64,000 nt of DNA from Verrucomicrobiia bacterium (GCA_036405135.1 DASWYF010000018.1:1-64000), one strand, 5' to 3'. Positions 17,869-26,613 are shown, counted from the first letter of the stretch. Made by a program: numbers and translations. The notes: generated from the sequence alone by a model not told the origin.

Positions 17869-20800
17869 CTACTCTGCCGGGATGACGGTGAAGTTTTCCA
17901 CCACCGCACGCGGATTGCGCGGACCACCCTCGATCCGCAGCACGGTGCGTGTGACGTGCTCGCTCACCACAGTGTAGTTCGTCACCATACCACGATACTG
18001 GCCGGAGAGCACTACGGAGTTTGCCGCCGGCTTGAGCGCCTGGCCCCACGAATAGACCACCACGCGGGGCATATCATCCACCTTCAGCAAGGAGAGTATC
18101 TGCTGCGGTATCCGTTCGATCGCCACGTCGTGCACACCGTAAAGCATGTTGCTGTCAAATAAGCTCAAGTACGGAGATTTATCATTTGGGGTGTCTCCCA
18201 CCGACAATTGCGGGACAGAGAGTATGTCGCCCATCCGCACAAAGGCATTGGTCGTGACCAGCCCGCCACCGAGATTGGCCAATCGCGTGGAACGCGTCAG
18301 ATTGATGCCGTCCACGATCTCGCGGAGCTGGGTGCCCGTCGGGTCCAGCAGCAAGTTTGTGTAAGTCAGCGTCGCCGTGCCGATGTTCGTCAGGTTCGCT
18401 GAGCTGTTAAAATCCATGGTGTTCGAAAGCACGAGCACATCCCCCAGAACGGCGGCCCAGGCTCCATAATTCGTCTGGTTCACTGAAAGCAAGCCGGATA
18501 CCGAGCGGACATCCGTGGCCGTCGTGAAGAAATCGGGCAGGACCCAGTCATTCGTAGGATGGGTGAAACGGTTGTAAGCCCAACGTCTCCAGTCGTAATT
18601 CGGGTCTTGGTCCGGGATCGCACCGGCTTTCATGTACACCGTCTGCCAGGGCGTGCCACGATGCACCCGGCCCAGCCAGCCGATATTGGCGAACTTCTGT
18701 CCCGGGAAATCCCAGTCGTCCGCCTTGCGGATCTGCGGGTCTTTCACGCGGTACTCGTAAGTGTAATCGATCGGCATCGGCTCATCATACGGCAACACCG
18801 AGCTGCGGCCCCGGCCTTGACGCACACCCCATGGGCGATAGCGGTCGTTCACGAAGTTCAGGTTGTTCGTGACCAGTGGTGCGGAGCTGGGACGGATGAG
18901 GAACGGCAGCAAGTTAACACCGCCTTGGTCCCCCATGTCTTCCATCGTGTAATGGACGAGCGGGTCATTTGCCTGCCAGTAGTTCGTGAAAACGATCTTG
19001 GCCACGGCAGTGAAAGGCGTCTGCATGTTCGTACTGCTGGGCATGCGCACGTAATAAAGCGGGTTGCCATTCGGGTTGGAGTGATACGGTGCCACACCGG
19101 TCACCGGCTGGCCCATGAAGCGTTGGAACGTTGCTGTTCCCAGCAGCTTGTCCATCTGCGACTGGCTTTGCAGTCCGTAGTTGTTCCAATCCTGCTGGGA
19201 GATCGCGCGCCCTTGTAGCGTGTTCCTGCCCAAGGAGACATAGATCTGGTTGAGCACACCGCGGGTCACATGATTGCTGGTGGTGCCACCGATGCGATTG
19301 GTATCGAAGAGTTCATGCAAAAGCCCGGCATCCACCAACCCGGCCTGACCGGGGAAGGCGTCGGCATTGACAAGGTTGGCCATCACATCCTCCACGCCGA
19401 ACGTGAAACTGTCGTAATTCACGAAATCCACCACCCGGTCGGAATCCCGGTCCATGATCGCCGCGAACATGCGGTTGGACATGCTCAGGCCCCAGCGCGG
19501 GACATAGAACTGCTGCCCACGCTCATAAACGACGTTCGTGCCCACCACGTTCGAGATGGTGACGAACTGGCCGGAGGAATTGAAGAATTGCGCGTCCGGC
19601 AGGAACACGTAATTCGTGTAGAACGGCAGGAAGAACGCGTTGCTGGTCCAGGCGTTGGCGGCGAAAGAGGCATTCGTCGCCATCGCAAATGAGCGGCTGC
19701 GGATGGCCCCGAACTGGTTCGTCAGATGCGCGAACACATCCAGACGCGCGAGGATGTCCAAGTTGCGCGGGTAGGCGTTCGTATAAGGATTCCACATCTC
19801 GCCACCGAGCAGATTGGAGATACCCAGCACGAACAACTGGTTCGTCTGGCGTAATGTCACCGGCGTATTCGTGTTCGCCTTCAACACTTCGAGCCGGCGG
19901 CTCACCTGGATCGCCGAACGCAGCGCGAACTCGTTGAAATTCGGATATCCCTTCTTCACCCCGATCACCCACGGCACGCCCCAGATGTTGTTCGTGATCA
20001 CCTGCCCCACATAAGCCATGTTCGTGCTGGCGAATTCCCGCGTGATATACGGATAGTTCACCGGCGCCGTGTTGGTGACCTCCTCATAACGGACGATGGA
20101 GACAACGTTGTTATAATTCGTGAAGATCGGCCGGAAGACTGTGGGGAAATAAGGATAGCCGCTGATGTTCCGGTTCGTGGTCGCATCAAAGATGTTCGCC
20201 GTCAGTTGCAGCATGCGATGCACCGCCGCCGTGTAACGGTTGGTCGGATAGATCTCGATGTGGTTGGTGTGCGCGTAATCTGTCAGCGAGATGTTAAAAT
20301 TGGTCCGCAGCAGGCGTTCCGCCGTTTCATTGAAGAAATTGGTCGCTTCCCAGCCGATGAATGCCGTGGGCGAGTTCGGCTGCCGGTTGTCGTAATTCAG
20401 ATGCACCTTCTCGCCTGGCGGAATGGAGCTGACCGTGCCGAGCTGGGACAGCATGCGCGGGATCGTGTAACGATCATATGTGGATACATTCGTGCCAACC
20501 AACAGCAACCGTGTGGTAAAATCGTTAGTCATTGGAGGCGTGGGCGTGACCGCACCTGAGGAATAAGGACGCCCGCGGACAAACAGCTCGTTGAAATCAA
20601 AATAGGCGATCGATGTCGGATTCGTATTCGCACCGCCCGGCCACGAATCCGTAGGTACATCGTATTCTAATGTCGGCAACCGCAACCCGATCATCGGCTG
20701 CGCATACAGATAGTGGTCGATGAAATCATTGGTGATCGCGTAATCCCCCACGGTGCCGTATGAATAATCAACGGAAGCCAGGTTGTTGAAATTTGGGTTG

Positions 20801-21699
20801 CGGTAGGAAAGCAGCGCCTTCGCATCGATGAAAGCCAAGCCGCGATTGGCGACGGTATAGTTGGTATAATATTCGTAAAACGGTGCGGCCAGCAGGCTGA
20901 TATTCGTCGTCCAGACATTCGGTGCCGCCCAGACGTTGGAGTTGATGTTCGCCAGCATCGCCGCCAGGTTCAGCTCATGGCTGCCCACGCCTTGGTTGCG
21001 GCGGAAGCTGGAGGAAAAGCTCGTCACCGGCGTGATCTTCTTGGCCTCATTGTGAAGGTAATTCAGATCCAGGCTCTTGCCGTAGGGCACGATCATCCAG
21101 GCGATGCGCCCCACGAACTTGTTGCTGCTGGAGTGCAGCCGGCGTTCACCACCGAAATTGGTAGGCATCGAGAACTGGAAAATGCCTTTCCACTGCGGAT
21201 CGCCCACGTAATAATTTGTCGTTCCTGTCGCTGATCCGAATTCATTCGTCTCGGCCAGCCAGCCGGTGGGCTCGAAGAAGCCGTTGCGGTTGAAATCCAG
21301 CCAGAAGCGGTGCTGCCAAGGCTGGGTGGAATCAGCCAGATTAGTCCGCACATAAACCGGAGGACGTGCATCATAGATGAGCTGGCTGATGAAGTTCGTG
21401 ACATTGGATTCCGGCACCGGATTCGCGGTGTCCAGCCGGTACGGGACGGTGGTCTCGGAGACGATCAGGTCATAGAGATACGGATTCGTGGTGGCGAGCA
21501 TCCGGGCCACCAGCTCGGTTTGTGCTTCAGCCAGGGCGACACCGGCGAGCGTCTTGGCGTCCATCATGTCCTCGGACACGATCACGTTATCCTTCTCCCG
21601 CATGGTGACCGCCAGGAACACCACGGCCGTGAACGTGATCAGCGAAAGCATGATCAACGTGGTGACCAGGGCGACGGCGCTTTGTTGACGACGTTTCAT
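17869..21699 (-). CDS. Verru_Chthon cassette protein A-like, large PilX-type protein
   Basis: A 1276-residue protein with a short basic N-terminus and one hydrophobic helix (ALVTTLIMLSLITFTAVVFLA), as in PilX/minor-pilin-like proteins, followed by a very large Asn/Thr/Tyr-rich, probably extracytoplasmic domain. It matches my memory of cassette protein A, the big member of a four-gene set named after Verrucomicrobium and Chthoniobacter. Its function is not established. The start ATG directly abuts the stop codon of the cassette C gene (TAA then ATG), so translation is coupled. Residues 25-60 form an amphipathic helix (KTLAGVALAEAQTELVARML) like the N-terminal stem of pilins. Family assignment comes from layout and N-terminus, not a search. 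Confidence 0.75.
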   Translation of the reverse strand: MKRRQQSAVALVTTLIMLSLITFTAVVFLAVTMREKDNVIVSEDMMDAKTLAGVALAEAQTELVARMLATTNPYLYDLIVSETTVPYRLDTANPVPESNVTNFISQLIYDARPPVYVRTNLADSTQPWQHRFWLDFNRNGFFEPTGWLAETNEFGSATGTTNYYVGDPQWKGIFQFSMPTNFGGERRLHSSSNKFVGRIAWMIVPYGKSLDLNYLHNEAKKITPVTSFSSSFRRNQGVGSHELNLAAMLANINSNVWAAPNVWTTNISLLAAPFYEYYTNYTVANRGLAFIDAKALLSYRNPNFNNLASVDYSYGTVGDYAITNDFIDHYLYAQPMIGLRLPTLEYDVPTDSWPGGANTNPTSIAYFDFNELFVRGRPYSSGAVTPTPPMTNDFTTRLLLVGTNVSTYDRYTIPRMLSQLGTVSSIPPGEKVHLNYDNRQPNSPTAFIGWEATNFFNETAERLLRTNFNISLTDYAHTNHIEIYPTNRYTAAVHRMLQLTANIFDATTNRNISGYPYFPTVFRPIFTNYNNVVSIVRYEEVTNTAPVNYPYITREFASTNMAYVGQVITNNIWGVPWVIGVKKGYPNFNEFALRSAIQVSRRLEVLKANTNTPVTLRQTNQLFVLGISNLLGGEMWNPYTNAYPRNLDILARLDVFAHLTNQFGAIRSRSFAMATNASFAANAWTSNAFFLPFYTNYVFLPDAQFFNSSGQFVTISNVVGTNVVYERGQQFYVPRWGLSMSNRMFAAIMDRDSDRVVDFVNYDSFTFGVEDVMANLVNADAFPGQAGLVDAGLLHELFDTNRIGGTTSNHVTRGVLNQIYVSLGRNTLQGRAISQQDWNNYGLQSQSQMDKLLGTATFQRFMGQPVTGVAPYHSNPNGNPLYYVRMPSSTNMQTPFTAVAKIVFTNYWQANDPLVHYTMEDMGDQGGVNLLPFLIRPSSAPLVTNNLNFVNDRYRPWGVRQGRGRSSVLPYDEPMPIDYTYEYRVKDPQIRKADDWDFPGQKFANIGWLGRVHRGTPWQTVYMKAGAIPDQDPNYDWRRWAYNRFTHPTNDWVLPDFFTTATDVRSVSGLLSVNQTNYGAWAAVLGDVLVLSNTMDFNSSANLTNIGTATLTYTNLLLDPTGTQLREIVDGINLTRSTRLANLGGGLVTTNAFVRMGDILSVPQLSVGDTPNDKSPYLSLFDSNMLYGVHDVAIERIPQQILSLLKVDDMPRVVVYSWGQALKPAANSVVLSGQYRGMVTNYTVVSEHVTRTVLRIEGGPRNPRAVVENFTVIPAE

Positions 21700-22530
21700 T
21701 TAGTTGGCGTTCCGCACCGGGATGCGCGTGCGAAATATATGTACGGCACTGGAGCGGTTGGTTGTTTCCTGCAAAAATGCCCTCTGCACGCTGGGGTTCG
21801 GCATACTGCGTGCCTGCAGCAGCACCTTCGGCTCCAGCACTCCCACTTCCAGTTCCAGATAGGCTGGCAGGAAGGTGTTCGTGAACGAATAATTGGACGT
21901 ATCCACATTGGACCCGTACGAATCGTAAGCCCGCAAAGCGAGATGGATCACCCCATCAGCGACCAGCTGGGCCGCATTCGGATTGTTGTTGGTATAGTAG
22001 TTGGCGAACAAATCGCTTGAATTGTGATAGTAATCGTTCGTGGTGTAGGAATAGCGGCGCAACGTTCCCACCCCGAGATTCGTATAGAGCATCTCATCAC
22101 CATAATTAGTGGAGGTCTGCCCGACATAATACGCGATGCCCGTCCATTGCGATGTCTTGGTAAGGAAGAAAAACTCCTGCACCAGATTTGTGAAAAGATT
22201 GCTGCCCACCATCGAGTTCTGGCGGAAGCCGTTGATCTGGTTGCCGCTGCTCAGGACGATCGGGTGGATGTAGAGGTTCGTCCGTCCGTAGATGTTGGCC
22301 GCATGCATCTGCTCCAGATCACGCACCATCATTTCCATGAAATTGCGCCCGCCTTCCAGCACATCCTTCTGCGTGGTCGTCTCCAAGAACGCCTTCTGCG
22401 TCCGGTCGAACATCGAGTAGAGACCGAAGATGATGATCGTCAGCACGCTTATGGCCACCATGAGCTCCAGCAGCGTCAGAGCGCGCTGGCGGACTTGGCG
22501 GCGAATATGGTTGGTGACGGCTAGGTTCAT
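21700..22530 (-). CDS. Verru_Chthon cassette protein C-like pseudopilin
   Basis: A 276-residue prepilin-like protein. The N-terminus RQRA/LTLLELMVAIS begins a 20-residue hydrophobic helix with the conserved Glu at +5 (mature numbering), followed by DRTQKAF and GGRNFMEMMVRDLEQM, which recalls GspJ-type minor pseudopilins. The residue before the predicted cleavage point is Ala, not the usual Gly. The ATG overlaps the stop of the cassette B gene (ATGA) and the stop abuts the cassette A start. It is likely an inner-membrane subunit that joins a pseudopilus tip. The letter C is assigned by similarity of the N-terminus and gene order. Confidence 0.75.
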   Translation of the reverse strand: MNLAVTNHIRRQVRQRALTLLELMVAISVLTIIIFGLYSMFDRTQKAFLETTTQKDVLEGGRNFMEMMVRDLEQMHAANIYGRTNLYIHPIVLSSGNQINGFRQNSMVGSNLFTNLVQEFFFLTKTSQWTGIAYYVGQTSTNYGDEMLYTNLGVGTLRRYSYTTNDYYHNSSDLFANYYTNNNPNAAQLVADGVIHLALRAYDSYGSNVDTSNYSFTNTFLPAYLELEVGVLEPKVLLQARSMPNPSVQRAFLQETTNRSSAVHIFRTRIPVRNAN

Positions 22531-23306
22531 GGCAGTCCGGTGAATTCGTTGGGACGGAAGCGGAAAAACCCGTTGATATCACGCTCCAGTTTTCCGGAGA
22601 CGATGGATTGGAAGCTCTTACGTCCATTGCCCACCGTGTTGTTAGGATATACAGGCCAGCTCAGGTTCACGCGCAAGTTATAGAGATTCGCCTGAAACGC
22701 AGCACTCACATCTGCGCCTGAATTGGTCATGTAATTGGTCGAGAGGATCATCGGAGCGATATCCACGGTGACCAGGTAGCTGAAAGCAAAATCACGTGTG
22801 CCCCGGACCGGATCTTCCGTCAGGCGGTCAGCCAGCGGTCCGCTGTTGGCCACGAACTTGGCCTGTACCCAATTGCTGACGTACCCGCTCGGTGTATTCG
22901 TATCGATCACGAAACGTGGCGTGCTCAGGATGCCTGCGATGCGATAGGCGAGCACATTGGTCGCGATGGTCGCGTTTAAAAGGTCAGAGCGCTGGTAACG
23001 GCCTTCCAGGCCGACCACGGTGGAAGGAGGGATGTTCGTATAAGATTCGATCCATTCCAAGTTTTGCGCCAGAACGTTCACATTAGTCATACCGTTCTTG
23101 ATGACTTCCAAGATGAACTGGCCGTCCTGGTTGATGATCGTCTGCTCGCGGTTGTCCCGCTGCACCTGCATGCCCGTGGGCAGGATGCCGATCACCGCGA
23201 CGATCGCGAATGCGATGATAGCCAGGCTCAACGCCACCTCCACCATCGTGAAGGCCAGCGTGCCCTGCCGCAAGCGGAGGCTGCTCTTATGTGATGTCAG
23301 CTTCAT
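22527..23306 (-). CDS. Verru_Chthon cassette protein B-like pseudopilin
   Basis: A 259-residue prepilin-like protein with a basic leader (MKLTSHKSSLRLRQG) and the helix A/FTMVEVALSLAIIAFAIVAVIGILPTGM. The conserved Glu is at +5 and Ala is at -1. The ILPTGMQVQRDNREQTI segment after the helix is typical of cassette B proteins as I remember them. The start at 23306 overlaps the preceding stop as ATGA and gives a normal leader; a 39-residue upstream extension in the same frame lies inside the previous gene and is rejected. Probably a minor component of the assembled structure. Confidence 0.75.
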   Translation of the reverse strand: MKLTSHKSSLRLRQGTLAFTMVEVALSLAIIAFAIVAVIGILPTGMQVQRDNREQTIINQDGQFILEVIKNGMTNVNVLAQNLEWIESYTNIPPSTVVGLEGRYQRSDLLNATIATNVLAYRIAGILSTPRFVIDTNTPSGYVSNWVQAKFVANSGPLADRLTEDPVRGTRDFAFSYLVTVDIAPMILSTNYMTNSGADVSAAFQANLYNLRVNLSWPVYPNNTVGNGRKSFQSIVSGKLERDINGFFRFRPNEFTGLP

Positions 23307-24196
23307 TGTATCTGGGGCTGCAGGAATTTGCCGCGGCCCGTCAGCCAGTTGATCTCGATCTCGTGCGCGTAGATCGTGACATTTGTATAATTGACACCTT
23401 GGTTGATGCCGTTCGTCTCCCATTCACGAAAGACAACCGTCGGTGCATCTGGACGGATGACTGAGGGGAACAGGGGCGAATAAATCAGGCTGTCACCCAA
23501 GGCCGGATCGCGCTGGCGCGAGATGCGGGCCTCAGACACCTGCACACGGAAATTCTGCCCGCCCACGAGCTGCCCCATCGAATTGAAGGCAAGGTATGGC
23601 AGCCGGAAGGTCGCCGGCGTTTCCGCACTTGGGAAAGGAAAATTCCGGTAGCTGAAAGGGGTGACATACTGGCCGCTGATATAGTTCGTCCTGATCGGCA
23701 GAGCCGGGCTCTCGATGAACTGATACGGATGCACCACGACTCCCGGGGGCAGCTCTTTCCATTTGGTGAGATAGCGCGGTGTGTAACTGCCCGGCTGATC
23801 CCCAACGGAACGTTCCGAGAAGAGCGCATACCCGCTATATGTCATGCCGGAAAGATTCGTCACCGCCGTCCGGTCCAAGAAATTGGTGGAGTAAGGCAAC
23901 GCAGCCAGATTGATGTTGAGGATGTCATCCGGCAGGAACACGACATATACAGTGGAGCGCGTGGCCATCGCTTTGGTGCGGGCCAAAGCCAGATCATCCA
24001 GCAACTGGCGACCGCCTGCCGAGAGTTTGTCTCCCGCTCCGAAGCGCGAAACGATCGGCGCCGCCAAACCCGCCAGAATACCGATGATCGCGATCACCAC
24101 CAGCAACTCGATCAAGGTGAAGGCACGCAGATGGCGTCCCCCGGCCGGGTTCTGCACCCCGCCCTTGTCCGATTGTTTGCTGAGAGCGACGTTCAT
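23303..24196 (-). CDS. Verru_Chthon cassette protein D-like pseudopilin (GspH-like)
   Basis: A 297-residue prepilin-like protein. The leader ends in RHLRA and the helix is FTLIELLVVIAIIGILAGLAAP with Glu at +5. After it comes AGGRQLLDDLALARTKAMATRSTVYVVFL, the pattern of GspH/FimT-type minor pseudopilins and of cassette D. Ala rather than Gly occupies -1. The ATG is 11 bases past the previous gene's stop and the TGA overlaps the next ATG, so it is firmly within the operon. The C-terminal half is predicted beta-rich and extracytoplasmic; its binding partner is unknown. Confidence 0.78.
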   Translation of the reverse strand: MNVALSKQSDKGGVQNPAGGRHLRAFTLIELLVVIAIIGILAGLAAPIVSRFGAGDKLSAGGRQLLDDLALARTKAMATRSTVYVVFLPDDILNINLAALPYSTNFLDRTAVTNLSGMTYSGYALFSERSVGDQPGSYTPRYLTKWKELPPGVVVHPYQFIESPALPIRTNYISGQYVTPFSYRNFPFPSAETPATFRLPYLAFNSMGQLVGGQNFRVQVSEARISRQRDPALGDSLIYSPLFPSVIRPDAPTVVFREWETNGINQGVNYTNVTIYAHEIEINWLTGRGKFLQPQIQ

Positions 24197-24207
24197 GGGA
24201 TCTTATT

Positions 24208-25014
24208 TTATTTCCAGCTCAGGACGTTGTCCGTGTTCACACCTGCATCAGCGGAGATGTTCGGATCGGATTTGGCATCCGGCCCTTTGCTCCAGATCAT
24301 CACGGGCCCGCGGAACACGAAATCATTATTGCTGGGATTGCCGGATTTGCTGAAGAGACCGTTCTGACCGTTGGGATCGGTGGTGACGCTCGGGTCCTTG
24401 AGCGAAACGCCCATGCGGGAGTAGAAGCCGTCCTGGGTCACACCATCATAGTTCGCGTCAATGGTGATGAAAAAGGGATTCTTCCACACATCACGGTATA
24501 CGTTATCCGTGGGTCCCAAACCGGCCAGACGATCTGCGGACGCGCGTTTGGGATTGATGTATTCCTTCTTCTGCGGGTTGTTCAGGTGATTGGGGTTGTG
24601 CATCGTATGCGCCTGCCCCATGAGGATGGGCATGATCGCGGCGTTATTGGTTTGCCGCCCCACGAAATTGTTCACCACCACATCCGAGCCGGTGTACTCT
24701 GGCGAGCTGTCCGGCAGTAATAATCCTGAGGTGCCATAGGTGAAGTCCGGCTGGCCCGCACCGCGATTGTCCGCATCCATCGGCCAGATGCTATAGGTGG
24801 CCTTGAACGCGATGATGGACTGTTCCAACTGTGAAATCTCGTTCTTGGTCCGTGCGATCTGGGCTCTCTTTTTGGCATTACTCAAGGCCGGGATCAACAT
24901 GCCCGCCAGAATGGCGATGATGGCGATGACCACCAGCATCTCGATCAGCGTGAAGCCGCGAGTATTTCCCCTCATGCCCGAAAATTTCACTTTTGCTTTC
25001 ATGTTCAAAATCAT
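24208..25014 (-). CDS. Type II secretion-like pseudopilin (GspG type)
   Basis: A 268-residue prepilin-like protein: basic leader ending NTRG, helix FTLIEMLVVIAIIAILAGMLIPAL, then SNAKKRAQIARTKNEISQLEQSIIAFKATYSIWP. That helix and the spacing to the tyrosine/proline turn are those of major pseudopilins such as GspG. It is the only pseudopilin in this operon with Gly at the -1 cleavage position. The start overlaps the preceding stop as TAATG (25012-25016); an internal Met four residues on is an alternative start. It could be the main shaft subunit of a pseudopilus built with the cassette proteins. Confidence 0.82.
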   Translation of the reverse strand: MILNMKAKVKFSGMRGNTRGFTLIEMLVVIAIIAILAGMLIPALSNAKKRAQIARTKNEISQLEQSIIAFKATYSIWPMDADNRGAGQPDFTYGTSGLLLPDSSPEYTGSDVVVNNFVGRQTNNAAIMPILMGQAHTMHNPNHLNNPQKKEYINPKRASADRLAGLGPTDNVYRDVWKNPFFITIDANYDGVTQDGFYSRMGVSLKDPSVTTDPNGQNGLFSKSGNPSNNDFVFRGPVMIWSKGPDAKSDPNISADAGVNTDNVLSWK

Positions 25015-25715
25015 TATTGCGGCGCTCTTTCCAAAGTGATCACGTCCTTCTCCCAGTTGCTGGCCCGGTAACGGTTGCCGCCCACTTCAAACTCGATCCA
25101 CAGATCGAACCGCCCCTGATTGTTCGTCGGATTCGTGGAGACATAACGTACAGGATTGAACAAGGATCCGCTGGCATTCGTGATCATGTTCATCTCCACG
25201 TCTTTCACGCGGGCTTTGAGGAGACGGATGTTCGCCCCGTCAATCGTACGGAGGCTCTCCACATCGGTGGAATTGAGGGATTCAAGGAAGGTCTTGGACT
25301 TGGGAGACTCGGGGTTGTTCGCATCATGCGTCACGTTGCGCAGGCCATCCTGTTTAAAGTGATTGCGCACTTCATTTTCCAAGATGTTTTCAGACACCGT
25401 TTCATAACGGCTCATCGTAGAATTGAAGGTGGAACCCATCAGCTCGTAATAGAGCGGATGCACGGCATTGCGCTTGGGCAGGCTCAGGTCCGGATTGTCC
25501 AACGGGTAACTGTTGAACTGGGCGTGATAGGAATTGATAAGCGTGTCCAGATTTTCGATCTGGGCCTTGGCACCGGCTTTGGCACGCTTGACCATCACTC
25601 CCTTGACCACAGGAAACGTGATCCCCGCCAGGATACCGATGATGGCGATCACCACCAGCATCTCGATGAGCGTGAACGCTCCCCTGTTTTTCCCGTGTTT
25701 TTGGCTCAGCTTCAT
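25014..25715 (-). CDS. Type II secretion-like pseudopilin (GspG type), first in series
   Basis: A 233-residue prepilin-like protein: leader MKLSQKHGKNRGA, helix FTLIEMLVVIAIIGILAGITFPVV, then KAQIENLDTLINSYHAQFNSYPLDNPD, a GspG-like stem and turn. Either Ala13 or Gly12 could precede cleavage; alignment with FTLIE puts Ala at -1. It begins 28 bases after the antitoxin stop on the same strand, with no terminator or obvious promoter between, so it may depend on the toxin-antitoxin promoter. Together with the next gene it gives the operon two major-type pseudopilins. Confidence 0.82.
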   Translation of the reverse strand: MKLSQKHGKNRGAFTLIEMLVVIAIIGILAGITFPVVKGVMVKRAKAGAKAQIENLDTLINSYHAQFNSYPLDNPDLSLPKRNAVHPLYYELMGSTFNSTMSRYETVSENILENEVRNHFKQDGLRNVTHDANNPESPKSKTFLESLNSTDVESLRTIDGANIRLLKARVKDVEMNMITNASGSLFNPVRYVSTNPTNNQGRFDLWIEFEVGGNRYRASNWEKDVITLERAPQ

Positions 25716-25743
25716 GTTGCCTGTGTTCAGATCAAAATCGAAA

Positions 25744-26025
25744 TCAACGCTCTCCCAGTTCCTGCTCCATCCGCTCGCTTAACCACTGCTTGATCATGCT
25801 CTGGTAGTTCAAGTAGCGGGAACGCGCCAAACGCTTGATGCGCGCCAGCATGCGCGGGTCGATACGCAAGGTGATGGTGACGGACTCCGATGATTCGGAG
25901 AACGGCACCACGGACGTTTCCATGAGCCGGAGATCGGCCCGCGTACTGGCCCAAAAATCCGCCTCGGCCTCTTCGCGGTCGAACAGCGGCACATCTTCCC
26001 AGTTTGTGATGGCGTGCAGGCTCAT
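25744..26025 (-). CDS. BrnA/CopG-type antitoxin with ribbon-helix-helix DNA-binding end
   Basis: A 93-residue protein. Its C-terminal half SVTITLRIDPRMLARIKRLAR then YLNYQSMIKQWLSERMEQEL is a ribbon-helix-helix domain of the CopG/BrnA class: one beta-strand, two helices. The N-terminus WEDVPLFDREEAEADFWAS is the acidic segment that, in such antitoxins, wraps the toxin. It follows the BrnT-like toxin by 28 bases, the usual toxin-first order of brnTA. RHH antitoxins repress their own promoter; tandem candidate sites are seen upstream of the toxin. Its stop is only 28 bases before the first pseudopilin start. Confidence 0.82.
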   Translation of the reverse strand: MSLHAITNWEDVPLFDREEAEADFWASTRADLRLMETSVVPFSESSESVTITLRIDPRMLARIKRLARSRYLNYQSMIKQWLSERMEQELGER

Positions 26026-26053
26026 GGTATATCGGGTTGGTATCGGCGGTTAT

Positions 26054-26341
26054 TCACTTCGCCAAAACCTGTTCCTGTTTGCGTTGATAAAAGAATTGTT
26101 CCTCCGGCACAAATGTGCGGGCCAGTATGACCCGGATCATTTTGCCGTTTGTCCGGTAGACGCTGAAAATGCCGCTACCGCGAGTGGCCTTGCCCAAGTT
26201 GAAATAGCGCGATTGGACGGAGAAGCGGGGCGAGTCGGGCATGAGACGTACTGCAAATGGATCCTCAAAGGATTCTTCGATATCTCGCTGAGTCAGTTCT
26301 TCGGTGAACTCAAACGACGGATTGTTCCAATCAAATTCCAT
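26054..26341 (-). CDS. BrnT-family ribonuclease toxin-like protein
   Basis: A 95-residue protein that follows the BrnT pattern: MEFDWNNPSFEFTEELTQRDIEESFEDPFAVRL (F.WD....F...H.....EA..F.DP), then SRYFNLGKATRGSGIFSVYR, and finally MIRVILARTFVPEEQFFYQR, equivalent to the RIISAR..T..E...Y end of BrnT. BrnT is a RelE-fold RNase that slows translation until bound by BrnA. The early histidine found in many BrnT proteins is not evident, so activity is uncertain. The start is ATG 26341. It is the first gene of the run that continues into the pseudopilins. Confidence 0.75.
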   Translation of the reverse strand: MEFDWNNPSFEFTEELTQRDIEESFEDPFAVRLMPDSPRFSVQSRYFNLGKATRGSGIFSVYRTNGKMIRVILARTFVPEEQFFYQRKQEQVLAK

Positions 26342-26376
26342 ACACTATGTGGTTCGTATATGAATCGCCCATGCAA

Positions 26377-26397
26377 TGTGATTACAATGTATTTACA
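26377..26397. promoter_or_regulatory. Tandem TGT-N4-ACA candidate operator of the toxin-antitoxin pair
   Basis: Two 10-bp sites, TGTGATTACA (26377-26386) and TGTATTTACA (26388-26397), lie in tandem with an 11-bp period, one helical turn. Each has TGT/ACA dyad ends and they agree at 8 of 10 positions. Ribbon-helix-helix repressors bind just such phased short sites. The first site coincides with the predicted -10 box of the minus-strand promoter. Confidence 0.6.
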
Positions 26398-26410
26398 TCC
26401 CGATTGCCAA
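26381..26410 (-). promoter_or_regulatory. Predicted promoter for the toxin-antitoxin/pseudopilin unit
   Basis: On the minus strand TTGGCA (26405-26410) and TGTAAT (26381-26386) are spaced by 18 bases, each one base away from consensus sigma-70 hexamers. Transcription would begin near 26374, about 33 bases before the toxin start codon. This is the only good promoter I see before the run of minus-strand genes down to 8290. Confidence 0.5.
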
Positions 26411-26613
26411 ACTGTCAACTTGCAAAATGCTCAATAACCTTGGGAAACGGGAAACGCCAAAATCCAGCTAGCAATCGCCCTGCCAGATACTTAGACCAGT
26501 CTGGGTATGTCTTCTCACGCCCTTACCCGACATGCAACCCCTTAAATTCTGCCTTGTGAAGTGCCTGCGGCTGAGGATGATTCCTCACAACTATTGGCAG
26601 TGACCAGTGTTCC

